Below, piece after piece: positions 19,764-28,822 of a DNA stretch of 64,000 nt. The notes under the pieces were generated by a model. The model saw nothing but the letters and a program-made list of their open reading frames with translations, had not been told where the DNA came from and did not search any database. The number at the start of each line of letters is the position of its first letter. Position 1 is the first letter of the stretch. The stretch is from Nitrospirota bacterium (GTDB lineage: Bacteria > Nitrospirota > Thermodesulfovibrionia > Thermodesulfovibrionales > SM23-35), in the NCBI GenBank assembly GCA_013388455.1, contig JACAFF010000005.1, positions 1 through 64,000 of the forward strand, in the 5' to 3' direction. Position numbers and translations under genes: made by a program.

Positions 19764-21159
19764 CTTTAGTTTCCCTCTCTATATCTTCTACGATGCTTAT
19801 GATAAAACCACTACTCAATCTGGTATTTATTATATCATTCTTTATAACAGTGGCTGTATCTCTTAAGGCTCTCCCTTTAAGATAAGTTATACTATATCCG
19901 CGCTTGAGAATATTTTGAGGGTTAAGAAGACGTATCCTGTTTTCATAGTTTTCAAGCTTCTGTTTCTGAATGGAAAATATATGAGATGGATAGATATTTA
20001 GCACTTTCATGAAATCCTTTATTTTCTGATAACTATTCATAATCAACATTTCTGTAACATTTCTAAGATTTCCTTCATACTCCTTTATACTTATAGAAGG
20101 TGCTCTGAGTGCTGAAAGTGCTGTTGCCTGAAGATCATAGATATTGTTTTGCAATGAAACCTTAATATTTTTCATATAATTCAAGGTAGAGACAAAAAAA
20201 ATGTCAGCAGATGTCCTTAAATAATGCTTTTCCCTTTCCATAAAGTCATTTACTTTAATTTTAAGCCTGTGTTGCAGTTCATCTATTTTTTCTTCGAAAT
20301 CCTTTGATTTCGTAATCAGAAACTCTGCAACAGCAGTTGGCGTGATGAGTCTTTTGTTGGCTACATGGTCAGCAACAGTCTCATCCTTTTCATGGCCTAT
20401 ACCGGTAAATACGGGAAGTGGAGAAAGTGCTATTGTCTTTGCTAAAGAATAACTATCAAAACAGTGCAGGTCTATAACAGATCCACCTCCTCTGATAATC
20501 ACTATAGCATCGAAATGTTTTCTTTGCTTTATGCATTTTTCAAGAGCGGTTATTACAGATTGCTCTGCTTTTTCTCCTTGCATATAGGCTTGAAATAATT
20601 TGTAATTAAACCTGTATCCGTAAGGATTATTATTTAATCTACTCTGAAAATCTCCGTAACCTGCTGCTCCTTCCGCGGATATCACAGCAATTCTCTGAAT
20701 AACTGGAGGTAATTCAAGAAGTTTATTCTTTTTAAGAATGCCTTCTTTTGTGAGTCGTTCGATGATTTCTCTCCGCTTGAGCATCATTTCACCCAGTGTA
20801 TAGCGAGGATCGATTTCTTTGATATTCAGCGACAAACCATGCACTCCGTGATAAGTTACTTGCACCAGCATAAGAATCTTCATGCCTGCCTGAAGATTCT
20901 GACCTGTAAGAGCTTTAAATTTTACTGTGATCTGATTAAAATTGTAAGACCAGATCGTAGCTTTCATTTTCGCTAATATAATGTCTTCTTTTTTTTCGAC
21001 TAAATCCAGATAACAGTGACCTGAATTAAAGTGAAAATTGATTTGTGCTATTTCGGCAATAACCCAGTAGTCATCATAAAGCGATGATTGAATAAGAGTT
21101 TTAATAAGAGAAGCAAGTTCACTCAATGTTAGGTATACCATATGTTTAGTATATGACAT
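19723..21159 (-). CDS. xseA: Exodeoxyribonuclease VII large subunit
   Basis: The protein has the N-terminal OB domain (YWVIAEIAQINFHFNSGHCYLDLVEK) and the catalytic region with RIAVISAEGAAGYGDF, VIIRGGGSVIDL, FTGIGHEKDETVADHVANKRLITPTAVAEFL, and a C-terminal coiled stretch. The frame stays open to 21435, but the upstream part is not family-like and runs antisense through a mini-gene and its terminator, so the real start is near 21159 (MSYTKHMVYLTLSEL) or 21177. No clear ribosome site marks either start. xseB follows. Confidence 0.9.
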   Translation of the reverse strand: MSYTKHMVYLTLSELASLIKTLIQSSLYDDYWVIAEIAQINFHFNSGHCYLDLVEKKEDIILAKMKATIWSYNFNQITVKFKALTGQNLQAGMKILMLVQVTYHGVHGLSLNIKEIDPRYTLGEMMLKRREIIERLTKEGILKKNKLLELPPVIQRIAVISAEGAAGYGDFQSRLNNNPYGYRFNYKLFQAYMQGEKAEQSVITALEKCIKQRKHFDAIVIIRGGGSVIDLHCFDSYSLAKTIALSPLPVFTGIGHEKDETVADHVANKRLITPTAVAEFLITKSKDFEEKIDELQHRLKIKVNDFMEREKHYLRTSADIFFVSTLNYMKNIKVSLQNNIYDLQATALSALRAPSISIKEYEGNLRNVTEMLIMNSYQKIKDFMKVLNIYPSHIFSIQKQKLENYENRIRLLNPQNILKRGYSITYLKGRALRDTATVIKNDIINTRLSSGFIISIVEDIERETKDERKKEDDLFSSY

Positions 21160-21260
21160 AGAATTATTTTTTAACATAACTAAGCCATTTTTATTCATAA
21201 TAAGATTAAGATATAGACAGGACATGGTAATTAATGGGAAGAATAAACTGGTTAGTAGTA

Positions 21261-21289
21261 TTGAAATCAATTTAGCATTTCTGTAGAAT
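21261..21289 (+). promoter_or_regulatory. Promoter of the 17-codon mini-gene
   Basis: TTGAAA (21261-21266) and TAGAAT (21284-21289) are separated by exactly 17 bases. Transcription would start near 21296, just before the ribosome site and mini-gene. Confidence 0.55.
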
Positions 21290-21318
21290 ATTTGTATAAC
21301 TAAGAGGAGGTAATGATT

Positions 21319-21372
21319 ATGTGTAAAAAATGTGGATGTGGGACAACTACTAAAAAGAAAAAGAAAAAATAG
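21319..21372 (+). CDS. 17-residue Cys/Lys mini-protein
   Basis: The reading frame encodes MCKKCGCGTTTKKKKKK. A textbook GAGGAGG ribosome site lies at 21304-21310, 8 bases before ATG 21319 (an in-frame ATG at 21313 is too close to it). A promoter precedes it and a strong 18 bp terminator hairpin follows 6 bases after the stop, so it is a complete, independent transcription unit of about 120 nt. Three cysteines in CxxCxC could bind a metal and the Lys tail could bind nucleic acid; both are guesses. The same RNA could also act as a small RNA. Confidence 0.6.
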   Translation: MCKKCGCGTTTKKKKKK

Positions 21373-21378
21373 AGAAGT

Positions 21379-21414
21379 AAGAAAGGCAGGGTCTTTAAAG
21401 ACCCTGCCTTTCTT
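21379..21414. terminator. Strong bidirectional intrinsic terminator
   Basis: A perfect 36-base palindrome: the left half AAGAAAGGCAGGGTCTTT (21379-21396) is exactly complementary to the right half. The GC-rich core GGCAGGGTC/GACCCTGCC is flanked by A-rich and T-rich ends, so it can end transcription of the mini-gene. Confidence 0.85.
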
Positions 21415-21529
21415 GTCTGCAACAAAATTGCCCAAAATAAAAATAACCTTTATTTATCTATCTTCTTGATTCTTTTAACAATTCTCTTTAAACTGTAAAA
21501 TCAATATTTAAAATAGAAAGAAATAAAAC

Positions 21530-22576
21530 ATGTATAATATCAGCAAATGCATGAACTTAAGGATAAGATTTTTATTGTTATTTTCCATATTTGTCCTTAT
21601 TGTTTCTTTTGCTTTTGCACAGAAAAAGCAGGAAGTTTTACTGAAATTCAGTAAGCAAGATAACCTTATGCGAATTGTTTTTAAAGCAGAAGAACAATTT
21701 GTTAATAAGGCAAAAATAACCACTACAGAATCACAAATAAAAATAGAGTTTAATGAACCCTTCCTATTAACTTCTGAAAAAGTTTTTCCTTTCGAGATAT
21801 TGACAGAAGAGAAATCTGTTATTGTTAATCTCCAAGAAAAAAGTGAAATAAAGATCTTCAGGCTTCCTTCACCCCCACGCCTTATATTTGACATAAAAAC
21901 TAAGGAGGTAGAACAGGAAAAACAAAGCGAGAAAATTCCTAAAAATCAAAAAGAAAAAGAGCAGGAAAATGCACAAGAAAAAGTGCCTGATAAACAGATT
22001 TCAGGAAGGTTATCGAAAGTTTTTATTTTAGATCCAGGACATGGTGGTTATGAATTCGGGATCACCTCTGGAAATATTAATGAAAAAAATATTACGCTAA
22101 ATCTTGCAAAGATTTTGAACGATATCCTTGTTAAAAAAGGCAGAAAGGTTTTTCTAAGTCGTAAGGTTGATCAATTTCTTTCATTAAGTGACAGAATTAC
22201 TTTTATTAATAAAAATAATCCGGATATCTTCATAAGCCTTCATGTTTCGATTTCGAATAATTTTATCATTTACAGTCCTTACTTTAATGAACAGAGTCCG
22301 ACTGAAATAGCAGATTTTTACAGTATCACTTCAAGACAGAAGAAACATATCAGGAAAAGCAAGATTCTTGCTGAGAGTATTGCTAAAGCTTTAAAGGAAG
22401 AATTTAACATGAGTGTTATTCGAAGAGAAATGCCTCTTCCAGTTCTTCATTCAACGGCTGCACCAGCTGTTATGATAGAGTTTCCCTTAACAAAATTCAT
22501 GAGTTACGACCAAAAAATAAATGAAAAGCTCGCAGATACTATAATTAAAGGGATTGAATTATATGAAAAGCAATAA
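21530..22576 (+). CDS. N-acetylmuramoyl-L-alanine amidase (AmiC-type, Amidase_3)
   Basis: The 348-residue exported enzyme cleaves the peptide from N-acetylmuramic acid in peptidoglycan. It has a signal peptide (about residues 11-30, ending FAFA), an AMIN-like beta domain (about 35-122), a charged Glu/Lys/Gln linker (125-158) and an Amidase_3 domain. Zinc ligands are H171 (DPGHGG), E185 and H238 (SLHVS), with the catalytic E317 (MIEFPL). The start may instead be ATG 21551 (MNLRIRF). A GerMN protein gene follows 23 bp downstream. Confidence 0.92.
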   Translation: MYNISKCMNLRIRFLLLFSIFVLIVSFAFAQKKQEVLLKFSKQDNLMRIVFKAEEQFVNKAKITTTESQIKIEFNEPFLLTSEKVFPFEILTEEKSVIVNLQEKSEIKIFRLPSPPRLIFDIKTKEVEQEKQSEKIPKNQKEKEQENAQEKVPDKQISGRLSKVFILDPGHGGYEFGITSGNINEKNITLNLAKILNDILVKKGRKVFLSRKVDQFLSLSDRITFINKNNPDIFISLHVSISNNFIIYSPYFNEQSPTEIADFYSITSRQKKHIRKSKILAESIAKALKEEFNMSVIRREMPLPVLHSTAAPAVMIEFPLTKFMSYDQKINEKLADTIIKGIELYEKQ

Positions 22577-22599
22577 ATTTTTATCTTATATCCAGCTAT

Positions 22600-23241
22600 A
22601 TGTTAATTGTGAATAAAGATAAAAAGATAATTATGAGTAGAAAAAGAATCATCTGGATTATAGTTCTTATAATTATTTTTATTTTTGTTACCATAGCAGG
22701 ATATTTATATTTTTCTGATATGTTTTCTAAAGATAAGATTGCTCGGGAAACAGTTCAAGATATACAGGATACAGAAGACTTATCAACGCTTAGAATTTAT
22801 TATCCATATGAAAACAGCCTTCAGCAGGAAGAGCGAAAGATTCAGAGAAGGATCAGTGAGATAGCTATCGCAGAAGCCACTATTGAAGAATTTTTAAAAG
22901 GGCCTGCTGCTCAACCATCTTCACTCATACCAAAAGATGTAAGTCTCATTGGTGTTTACAAAGGCGCTGACATGATACTATATGTTAACCTCTCAGATGA
23001 ATTCAGAAGAAATTTTCAGGGAGATGCCTTAACAGAATTTCTCATTCTAAAAGGTTTATATGAAAGCATAATATCTAATGTAGAAGATATTCATGATTTG
23101 AAGATTCTTATAGAAGGAAAGGAAGTTGAAACGCTTGGAGGGCATCTTTATCTGTTGTATCCTTTAAAAGACATTGTGTCTATTGACATAACAAGTCAGG
23201 AAGTTGAAAACATTCAGCAGAATCCCCAAAAACCTGAATAG
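22600..23241 (+). CDS. GerMN domain protein, membrane-anchored
   Basis: The 213-residue protein has one N-terminal membrane helix (about 18-38) and a GerMN domain (about 65-195). Key parts are TLRIYYPYENSLQQEERKI, a segment with AIAEATIEEFLKGPA, and ILYVNLSDEFRRN. GerMN domains occur in spore proteins GerM and LpqB but also in many non-spore-formers beside cell-wall amidases, as here. Function is probably envelope related but undefined. ATG 22633 (MSRKRIIW) is an alternative start. Confidence 0.85.
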   Translation: MLIVNKDKKIIMSRKRIIWIIVLIIIFIFVTIAGYLYFSDMFSKDKIARETVQDIQDTEDLSTLRIYYPYENSLQQEERKIQRRISEIAIAEATIEEFLKGPAAQPSSLIPKDVSLIGVYKGADMILYVNLSDEFRRNFQGDALTEFLILKGLYESIISNVEDIHDLKILIEGKEVETLGGHLYLLYPLKDIVSIDITSQEVENIQQNPQKPE

Positions 23242-23246
23242 AATTT

Positions 23247-24533
23247 TTATCTCTGGACAAATTTTTCAATGATTCTCATAGATCTTTCAACAGCACCCGT
23301 ATTTTTTCTGTAAATTTCCTGTGCCTTTATACCAATTTCCATTGCCTTTTCTGGAACAAGAAGTAAGTTTTTTATTGTTGAAAAGAGCTCGTTTTCCTGG
23401 ACCATCATTATAGCTCCCTCTTTGATAAAATCTTCAATAATAGGAAAATTCTCCATATGCGGACCACAGATTATTGTTTTACCCCAGTAAGCAGGCTCAA
23501 GGGGGTTCTGACCTCCGTACCCTCTGAAACTTTTACCTATGATTGCGATATCAGATATTCCATAAACTGAAGATAATTCACCAACAGTATCAAGAAGAAT
23601 AACAATGGAGTGTAGTGATTTACTTGCAGGAATATCTTGGTTGCCGAAAGATGAACGTTTAATGTATGCGATTCCTTTTTCTTTGAGTAAATTTTCAACA
23701 GCTTTAAACCGTTCTGGATGTCGCGGGGCTAAAATTAGATTGAGTTCATGGAACTCTTTTTTAAGTTCCATGTATACAGATATTATTAGGTCTTCCTCTC
23801 CTTCATGAGTACTCCCTGCTATTAAAACCCGCCCTCTTATATTCTCTGCCCATGACGGTATTTTCGATGGGGGCTTAGTATCAAATTTAAAACTGCCTGT
23901 GTTCAAAACTTTTTCTTTGTGAACTCCGAGTTCTTGAATTCTTTGAACATATAAATCGTTCTGCATGCAAAAAAAATCAACACAGGAAAGGACTCTTTTC
24001 ATAAAAAAGGAAATCTTTTTATAGCCATGAAATGACTTTTTCGATATCCTTCCATTTAAAACAACTACAGGTATACCTTTTTCCTTAAAGACCCTGAATA
24101 GATTCGGCCAGAGTTCAGTCTCAATAACAATGAGGATTTCTGGTTTTATCCTTGTAAGCATCGAACGTAAAATAAATGCACTGTCGAAAGGTAGATAAAG
24201 AATCAATACACTTTCCGGAGCATGTTCACGTGCGACTTTCTGACCGGTGTCTGTTATTGTCGAAATTATAATTTTTTTTGATGGGTAACAATCTCTTAAT
24301 TTATATAATAATGGCAGAGATGCCATAACCTCACCGACAGATACTGCATGAATCCAGAAGCTTGAAGATGTATGAGAGTCGGGATATGAATCGAAAAACC
24401 CTAACCTTTCTCTTAACCATCGATTTCTTATGCCCTTTGGTCGTTTTAAGTACTCAAATGGCAACAAAAAGATAATCACAATACTATATATTAGACTATA
24501 AAATAAATACATTCCTATAACTTTTTCTCCCAA
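23247..24533 (-). CDS. waaA: 3-deoxy-D-manno-octulosonic acid transferase
   Basis: WaaA (KdtA) transfers Kdo from CMP-Kdo to the lipid A precursor at the inner membrane. The 428-residue protein has an N-terminal membrane anchor (about 5-23), the family blocks FWIHAVSVGEVMASLPLL and ETELWPNLFR, and a GT-B C-terminal half with AGSTHEGEEDLI, LAPRHPERF and GGQNPLEPAYWGK. Its start lies 19 bp inside lpxB, so the two are coupled. Whether it adds one or two Kdo residues cannot be told. Confidence 0.95.
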   Translation of the reverse strand: MGEKVIGMYLFYSLIYSIVIIFLLPFEYLKRPKGIRNRWLRERLGFFDSYPDSHTSSSFWIHAVSVGEVMASLPLLYKLRDCYPSKKIIISTITDTGQKVAREHAPESVLILYLPFDSAFILRSMLTRIKPEILIVIETELWPNLFRVFKEKGIPVVVLNGRISKKSFHGYKKISFFMKRVLSCVDFFCMQNDLYVQRIQELGVHKEKVLNTGSFKFDTKPPSKIPSWAENIRGRVLIAGSTHEGEEDLIISVYMELKKEFHELNLILAPRHPERFKAVENLLKEKGIAYIKRSSFGNQDIPASKSLHSIVILLDTVGELSSVYGISDIAIIGKSFRGYGGQNPLEPAYWGKTIICGPHMENFPIIEDFIKEGAIMMVQENELFSTIKNLLLVPEKAMEIGIKAQEIYRKNTGAVERSMRIIEKFVQR

Positions 24534-25744
24534 CCTGCTAACTCTATAACCATTTCAGCAACTCTATCAGAGGCTTTCTTCCCTGTGAAAGGTTCTCTTA
24601 TCAAATTATACGCCTTGATCATCTCTTCCCTGTAATTTTTGTCAAAAATGATCTTTTTCAATTCTTTAATTACTGCTGTTGGATTTGCCTCCCTCTGTAA
24701 AAATTCTTTAACAATTTCTTTCCCTGCAAGTATGTTGACAAGCGATATGTGTTTTACCTTTACAATAAGTTTTCCAAGAAAAAATGTGATAGGAGAAAGT
24801 TTATAAACAACAACCATAGGAACTCCGAGGAAAGCTGTCTGCAATGTTGCTGTTCCTGATGCAACTACTGCAAGATCAGATGCAGCAAGAACCTCAACTG
24901 ATGCTCCTTTATTTATCATTGCGCCTTCATTTTTCAAAGCATTCAGATAGAAATGATACTGTTCCTCATCTATATTTGGGGCAAGAGGTATACATATTTG
25001 ATAGTTCCGTTCTAATTGAATCTCTGTATCTTTTCTAAGCTGCCTGACAATATCAACCATGAAAGGTAAAAGTCTTTTTAATTCATGAGGCCTGCTTCCA
25101 GGGAGAAGTGACAGAAGAGATTTTTTCGAATCAAATCCGAGATGAGTTTTTATATTTTTTCGCTCTTCAGGATTCTTTATAATATGTGATAAGTTAGATA
25201 AATCTCTATCCTTAGCTTTTATATTAATAGATTGCAGAGTGGTATCAATCTCTTCGAGTATTGGATGTCCGACAAATTCGCAGGATAACCCTGCATCTTT
25301 ATAAATTTTCTCTTCAAATGGGAGAATTAAAGCCATTCTCTGGACTAAAGTGGAGATTTTTTGGACTCTCCCTTTCCTCCACGCCCATACCTGAGGGCTG
25401 ACATAGTATAAAATCCTTATCCCCAACTCTTTAGCCTTTTTTGCCAATTTCAGATTAAAGTCAGGATAATCTATTAGCACAAGGACATCAGGTCTGCATT
25501 CTTTAAGGATATTTACACTATTTTGGAAAGAATTTTTAATCTTCCTAAACGATGATAAGGCTTCTACAAGTCCAAAGGCATCTGATATATCTGAAATGAT
25601 TTCTACACCTGCCTCTATCATCCGTTTACCGCCAACGCCCATGATACGAATATCAGGATGTTTTTTCTTTAATGCCTTTGCAAGGAGAGAGCCATATAAT
25701 TCCCCAGAGCTTTCGCCAGAGATAATGACTACTGTTTTCATCAT
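24515..25744 (-). CDS. lpxB: Lipid-A-disaccharide synthase
   Basis: LpxB joins UDP-diacylglucosamine and lipid X into the lipid A disaccharide. The 409-residue protein has the N-terminal IISGESSGELYGSLLAKAL and GVGGKRMIEAGVE, then VLIDYPDFNLKLAKKAK, YYVSPQVWAWRKGR, LLPGSRPHEL and the C-terminal VVASGTATLQTAFLGVPMVVVYK, all family signatures. There is an extra charged stretch near 175-195. It lies between the gnnB-like aminotransferase and waaA in a run of genes for lipid A. Confidence 0.96.
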   Translation of the reverse strand: MMKTVVIISGESSGELYGSLLAKALKKKHPDIRIMGVGGKRMIEAGVEIISDISDAFGLVEALSSFRKIKNSFQNSVNILKECRPDVLVLIDYPDFNLKLAKKAKELGIRILYYVSPQVWAWRKGRVQKISTLVQRMALILPFEEKIYKDAGLSCEFVGHPILEEIDTTLQSINIKAKDRDLSNLSHIIKNPEERKNIKTHLGFDSKKSLLSLLPGSRPHELKRLLPFMVDIVRQLRKDTEIQLERNYQICIPLAPNIDEEQYHFYLNALKNEGAMINKGASVEVLAASDLAVVASGTATLQTAFLGVPMVVVYKLSPITFFLGKLIVKVKHISLVNILAGKEIVKEFLQREANPTAVIKELKKIIFDKNYREEMIKAYNLIREPFTGKKASDRVAEMVIELAGWEKKL

Positions 25745-25754
25745 TTAAGGACTA

Positions 25755-26849
25755 TCAAACAAGGCTCCTGATTATTCCCGCTATTTTTCTTATAGCAGGT
25801 TCATCAAGTTCAGGATATATAGGAAGAGACAGGACTTCGCGAGCAGCCTTCTCAGCTTCTGGAAAATCTCCTTTTTCATAACCGAGAAATTTAAGGGCTT
25901 TTTGCAGATGAAGGGGTACAGGATAATAGACAACTGAGGAAATACCTTTTTGCCTGAGAATTTGCTGGATAGTATCACGTTTGCTGCTCCTGATTGTATA
26001 TTGATGGTAAACATGATAAGCACCCTTTTTTTCAACCGGACACTTAACATTATTTGAAAGAAGACTTGTGTAAAGTTCTGCGTGCTTTCTCCTCTTCCTG
26101 TTTAATTCGTTTATTCTCTTGAGCTTTACCAGCAATATTGCTGCCTGTATTTCATCAAGTCTGCTGTTAAACCCAACTCTGCTATGTCTGTAAGCTCCTT
26201 TTGAACCATGATTTCTTAATTCGCGTATTATTTCAGCAAGTCTTGAATTATTGAGAACAATCATTCCTCCATCACCGCAGGCTCCGAGATTCTTACTTGG
26301 ATAGAAACTGAAACACCCGGTATCTCCAAATGTTCCTACTTTCTTACCGTTGAATTCAGCTCCAAAGGATTGTGCGCAATCTTCAATTACTTTCAGTTTA
26401 TATTTTTTTGCTATCGTTAAAATTTTTTGCATATCAGCAGGATGACCGAACAAATGGACAGGAAGGATTGCTCTCGTCTTTTCTGTTATATTCTCCTCAA
26501 TCTGTTCAACGTCAATATTAAAAGTATCTCGTTCTATATCAACAAATACAGGGATTGCACCTGTATAAAGAATTGCCTCAACAGTAGCAAAGAAAGTGAA
26601 CGGAGTTGTAATAACTTCATCCCCAGGCCCTATACCGAGAGCATCAATCGATAAATGAAGAGCATCCGTACCCGATGCAACACCGACTGCTTCTCTAAGA
26701 TTAAGAAAATCTGCTACTTTTTTCTCAAAATCTAAAACTTTTTTGCCAAGTATAAAGTTACTGCTTTCAAATATTTCTGTCAGAATTTCAAAAACTTCAT
26801 CTTTAATCTCATGAAATTGTATTTTCAGATCAACCATTGGAATCATCAT
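25755..26849 (-). CDS. gnnB: DegT/DnrJ/EryC1 aminotransferase, probable GnnB (UDP-GlcNAc3N synthesis)
   Basis: The 364-residue PLP enzyme has the family's fold landmarks: VGVASGTDALHLSIDALGIG (56-75), EDCAQSFGAEFNGKKVGT, and the Schiff-base Lys186 in FSFYPSKNLGACGDGG. This family aminates sugar nucleotides. Next to a Gfo/Idh/MocA oxidoreductase and lpxB it best fits GnnB, which transaminates 3-keto-UDP-GlcNAc to UDP-GlcNAc3N in Acidithiobacillus and Leptospira. WbpE/WlbC-type enzymes for other diamino sugars are the alternative, since sequence alone cannot fix the substrate. Confidence 0.72.
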   Translation of the reverse strand: MMIPMVDLKIQFHEIKDEVFEILTEIFESSNFILGKKVLDFEKKVADFLNLREAVGVASGTDALHLSIDALGIGPGDEVITTPFTFFATVEAILYTGAIPVFVDIERDTFNIDVEQIEENITEKTRAILPVHLFGHPADMQKILTIAKKYKLKVIEDCAQSFGAEFNGKKVGTFGDTGCFSFYPSKNLGACGDGGMIVLNNSRLAEIIRELRNHGSKGAYRHSRVGFNSRLDEIQAAILLVKLKRINELNRKRRKHAELYTSLLSNNVKCPVEKKGAYHVYHQYTIRSSKRDTIQQILRQKGISSVVYYPVPLHLQKALKFLGYEKGDFPEAEKAAREVLSLPIYPELDEPAIRKIAGIIRSLV

Positions 26850-26873
26850 GTTGTATGACCCTCTTCTTTCTCC

Positions 26874-27800
26874 TTATTTAAATTTACCGTTCTTTATTAT
26901 TTCATTTATCTCGAGAACTACTTTTAATGCATTCCTCCCTTCTATAGCAGAGACCTTTGGTCTTCTTCTTTCTTTAACAGAGTGAATAAAATCCAACAAC
27001 TCTTCTTTTAGCGGTTCTTTATTCTCCGGATTTCTCTTATCGAATTCTATTATTCCTTCTTCCGTCCTGTAATAATGCTTTATCTCGGAAGTCTGATAGT
27101 CTATTGAAATATAGCAGTCCTTTTGAAAAATCTTTAGTGTCCTGTGTTTTTCAGGAGAGAGACGACTTACAGTTGCGAGTGCAGTACAACCATTTTCAAA
27201 TTCAAGCCATGCTTTTGCTACGTCAATTTTTTCAGTTAAAACTTTGGCACCAACAGCCTTCATATTTTTGATAGGTGAAGAGATAAAACTTAAAATAATA
27301 TCAATATCATGAATCATAAGGTCAAGTGTAACATCAACATCTGTCCCTCTGCCGAGAAACGGTGAAAGCCTCTCTGACTCGATAAACATCGGTTCTATCA
27401 CTGTGTCTGAAACAGCAAGCACTGCTGGATTATAACGCTCAAGATGACCAACCTGAATTATGCAATTCATATTCTGTGAATCTCTTATCAGCTTATCTGC
27501 CTCTTCAATAGTAACTGTGATAGGCTTCTCTATTAATATATCCTTGCCTGCTTTGATACATTCGATAGCTATATCATAGTGAGTAGTAGTAGGTGTAACA
27601 ATACTCAGTGCGTCAACTTTATCGAGTATATCTAAGTAATTAGTAAATGACTGACAACCATACATTGATGCATATTTATCAGCCTTATTTTTATCAATGT
27701 CAACAACCGCAAAAAGCTCTGCTTCCTCAAGTCCAGCAAATATTCTTGCATGATGCTGACCCAGGTATCCAACTCCAATAACACCAACCTTAACAGCCAA
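26874..27800 (-). CDS. gnnA: Gfo/Idh/MocA oxidoreductase, probable GnnA (UDP-GlcNAc 3-dehydrogenase)
   Basis: The 308-residue protein has a Rossmann NAD site (GVIGVGYLGQHHARIF, residues 6-21), the EKPITVTIEEAD block with the catalytic-type Lys, and VDVTLDLMIHDIDIILSF in the C-terminal domain. Its size and context (next to a DegT aminotransferase and lpxB) fit GnnA, which oxidises the 3-OH of UDP-GlcNAc. It lacks any added domain. The gene stands between trpD (12 bp upstream) and the aminotransferase (24 bp downstream). Confidence 0.7.
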   Translation of the reverse strand: MAVKVGVIGVGYLGQHHARIFAGLEEAELFAVVDIDKNKADKYASMYGCQSFTNYLDILDKVDALSIVTPTTTHYDIAIECIKAGKDILIEKPITVTIEEADKLIRDSQNMNCIIQVGHLERYNPAVLAVSDTVIEPMFIESERLSPFLGRGTDVDVTLDLMIHDIDIILSFISSPIKNMKAVGAKVLTEKIDVAKAWLEFENGCTALATVSRLSPEKHRTLKIFQKDCYISIDYQTSEIKHYYRTEEGIIEFDKRNPENKEPLKEELLDFIHSVKERRRPKVSAIEGRNALKVVLEINEIIKNGKFK

Positions 27801-27811
27801 AAAACCTCCTA

Positions 27812-28822
27812 TTATAGTTTATTACTCATTTTTTTCACTTCTTCAAGTTTTCTTAATGCTTTTCCTGAATCTATTGATTCAGATGCTATATTGAACGCTT
27901 CCTGAAGATCTTCTGTCTTTCCCGCAACAACTATTGCAATCGCTGAGTTCATTAGGACAATGTCACGCTTAAAGCCCGCTTCTCCTTTGAGAATTGACAT
28001 GGTAATTGAAGCATTTTCCTCTTTAGTGCCTCCTCGTATTTCATCAATAGTTCCTCTTCGTAAACCAAAATCTTCTGGTTGAATAAAAAAATTCTCTACA
28101 TTGCCATTCCTGAATCGTGAAATTATAGTTTTATCTGATATACTTATTTCATCAAGTCCATCCTCACCGTGAACGACCATAGCATCAATTGCACCGAGTT
28201 TTCCGATAACTTCTGCAAGTATTCTGGTGAGTTTATCAGAAAATACACCAAGTATCTGTCTCCTTGCACCAGCAGGATTTGTGATAGGGCCAAGGATGTT
28301 AAAAATGGTTCTTAGTCCTATCTCTCTCCGAGGCCCGATAGCAAATTTCATTGCAGGATGAAATAGTGGTGCGAATAGAAATCCAAATCCTGTCTCGAAA
28401 AGACACTTTTCTACATTTTGAGGAGACAAATCTATCTTTACCCCTAAGGCCTCAAGCACATCTGCACTTCCAGACTGGCTTGAAACAGAACGATTACCAT
28501 GTTTTGCAACTGGAATTCCAGCTCCTGCAACAACGAATGCAGTTGTTGTAGATATATTAAAGGTATGAGACATATCGCCACCGGTTCCGCATGTATCAAG
28601 AACTCCTTCAGGCGCCTGAATAGTAGTTGCCTTTTCTCTCATAATTCTTGCAGCACCTGTAATCTCTTCAACAGTCTCACCTTTGATTCTGAGAGCAGTA
28701 AGAAAAGCTCCTATCTGAGCATCTGTTGCTTGTCCCTCCATAATCTCCTTAATGGTCGCCGCTGTCTCAGCTTCTGATAAGTCGATATTGTTAACAAGCA
28801 TGTTGATAGCTTCTTTAATCAT
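27812..28822 (-). CDS. trpD: Anthranilate phosphoribosyltransferase
   Basis: TrpD attaches phosphoribose to anthranilate. The 336-residue protein shows [44 protein letters not shown], and the PRPP/metal motif DGLDEIS. It starts 8 bp before the end of trpG, so translation is coupled. No trpC, trpF, trpB or trpA follows; the next genes are for lipid A. Confidence 0.96.
   Translation of the reverse strand: MIKEAINMLVNNIDLSEAETAATIKEIMEGQATDAQIGAFLTALRIKGETVEEITGAARIMREKATTIQAPEGVLDTCGTGGDMSHTFNISTTTAFVVAGAGIPVAKHGNRSVSSQSGSADVLEALGVKIDLSPQNVEKCLFETGFGFLFAPLFHPAMKFAIGPRREIGLRTIFNILGPITNPAGARRQILGVFSDKLTRILAEVIGKLGAIDAMVVHGEDGLDEISISDKTIISRFRNGNVENFFIQPEDFGLRRGTIDEIRGGTKEENASITMSILKGEAGFKRDIVLMNSAIAIVVAGKTEDLQEAFNIASESIDSGKALRKLEEVKKMSNKL

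Noticed and set aside
21178-21435. Long N-terminal extension of XseA
   Set aside because: The extra 92 residues are not family-like, run antisense to the mini-gene and its terminator, and no ribosome site supports that start.
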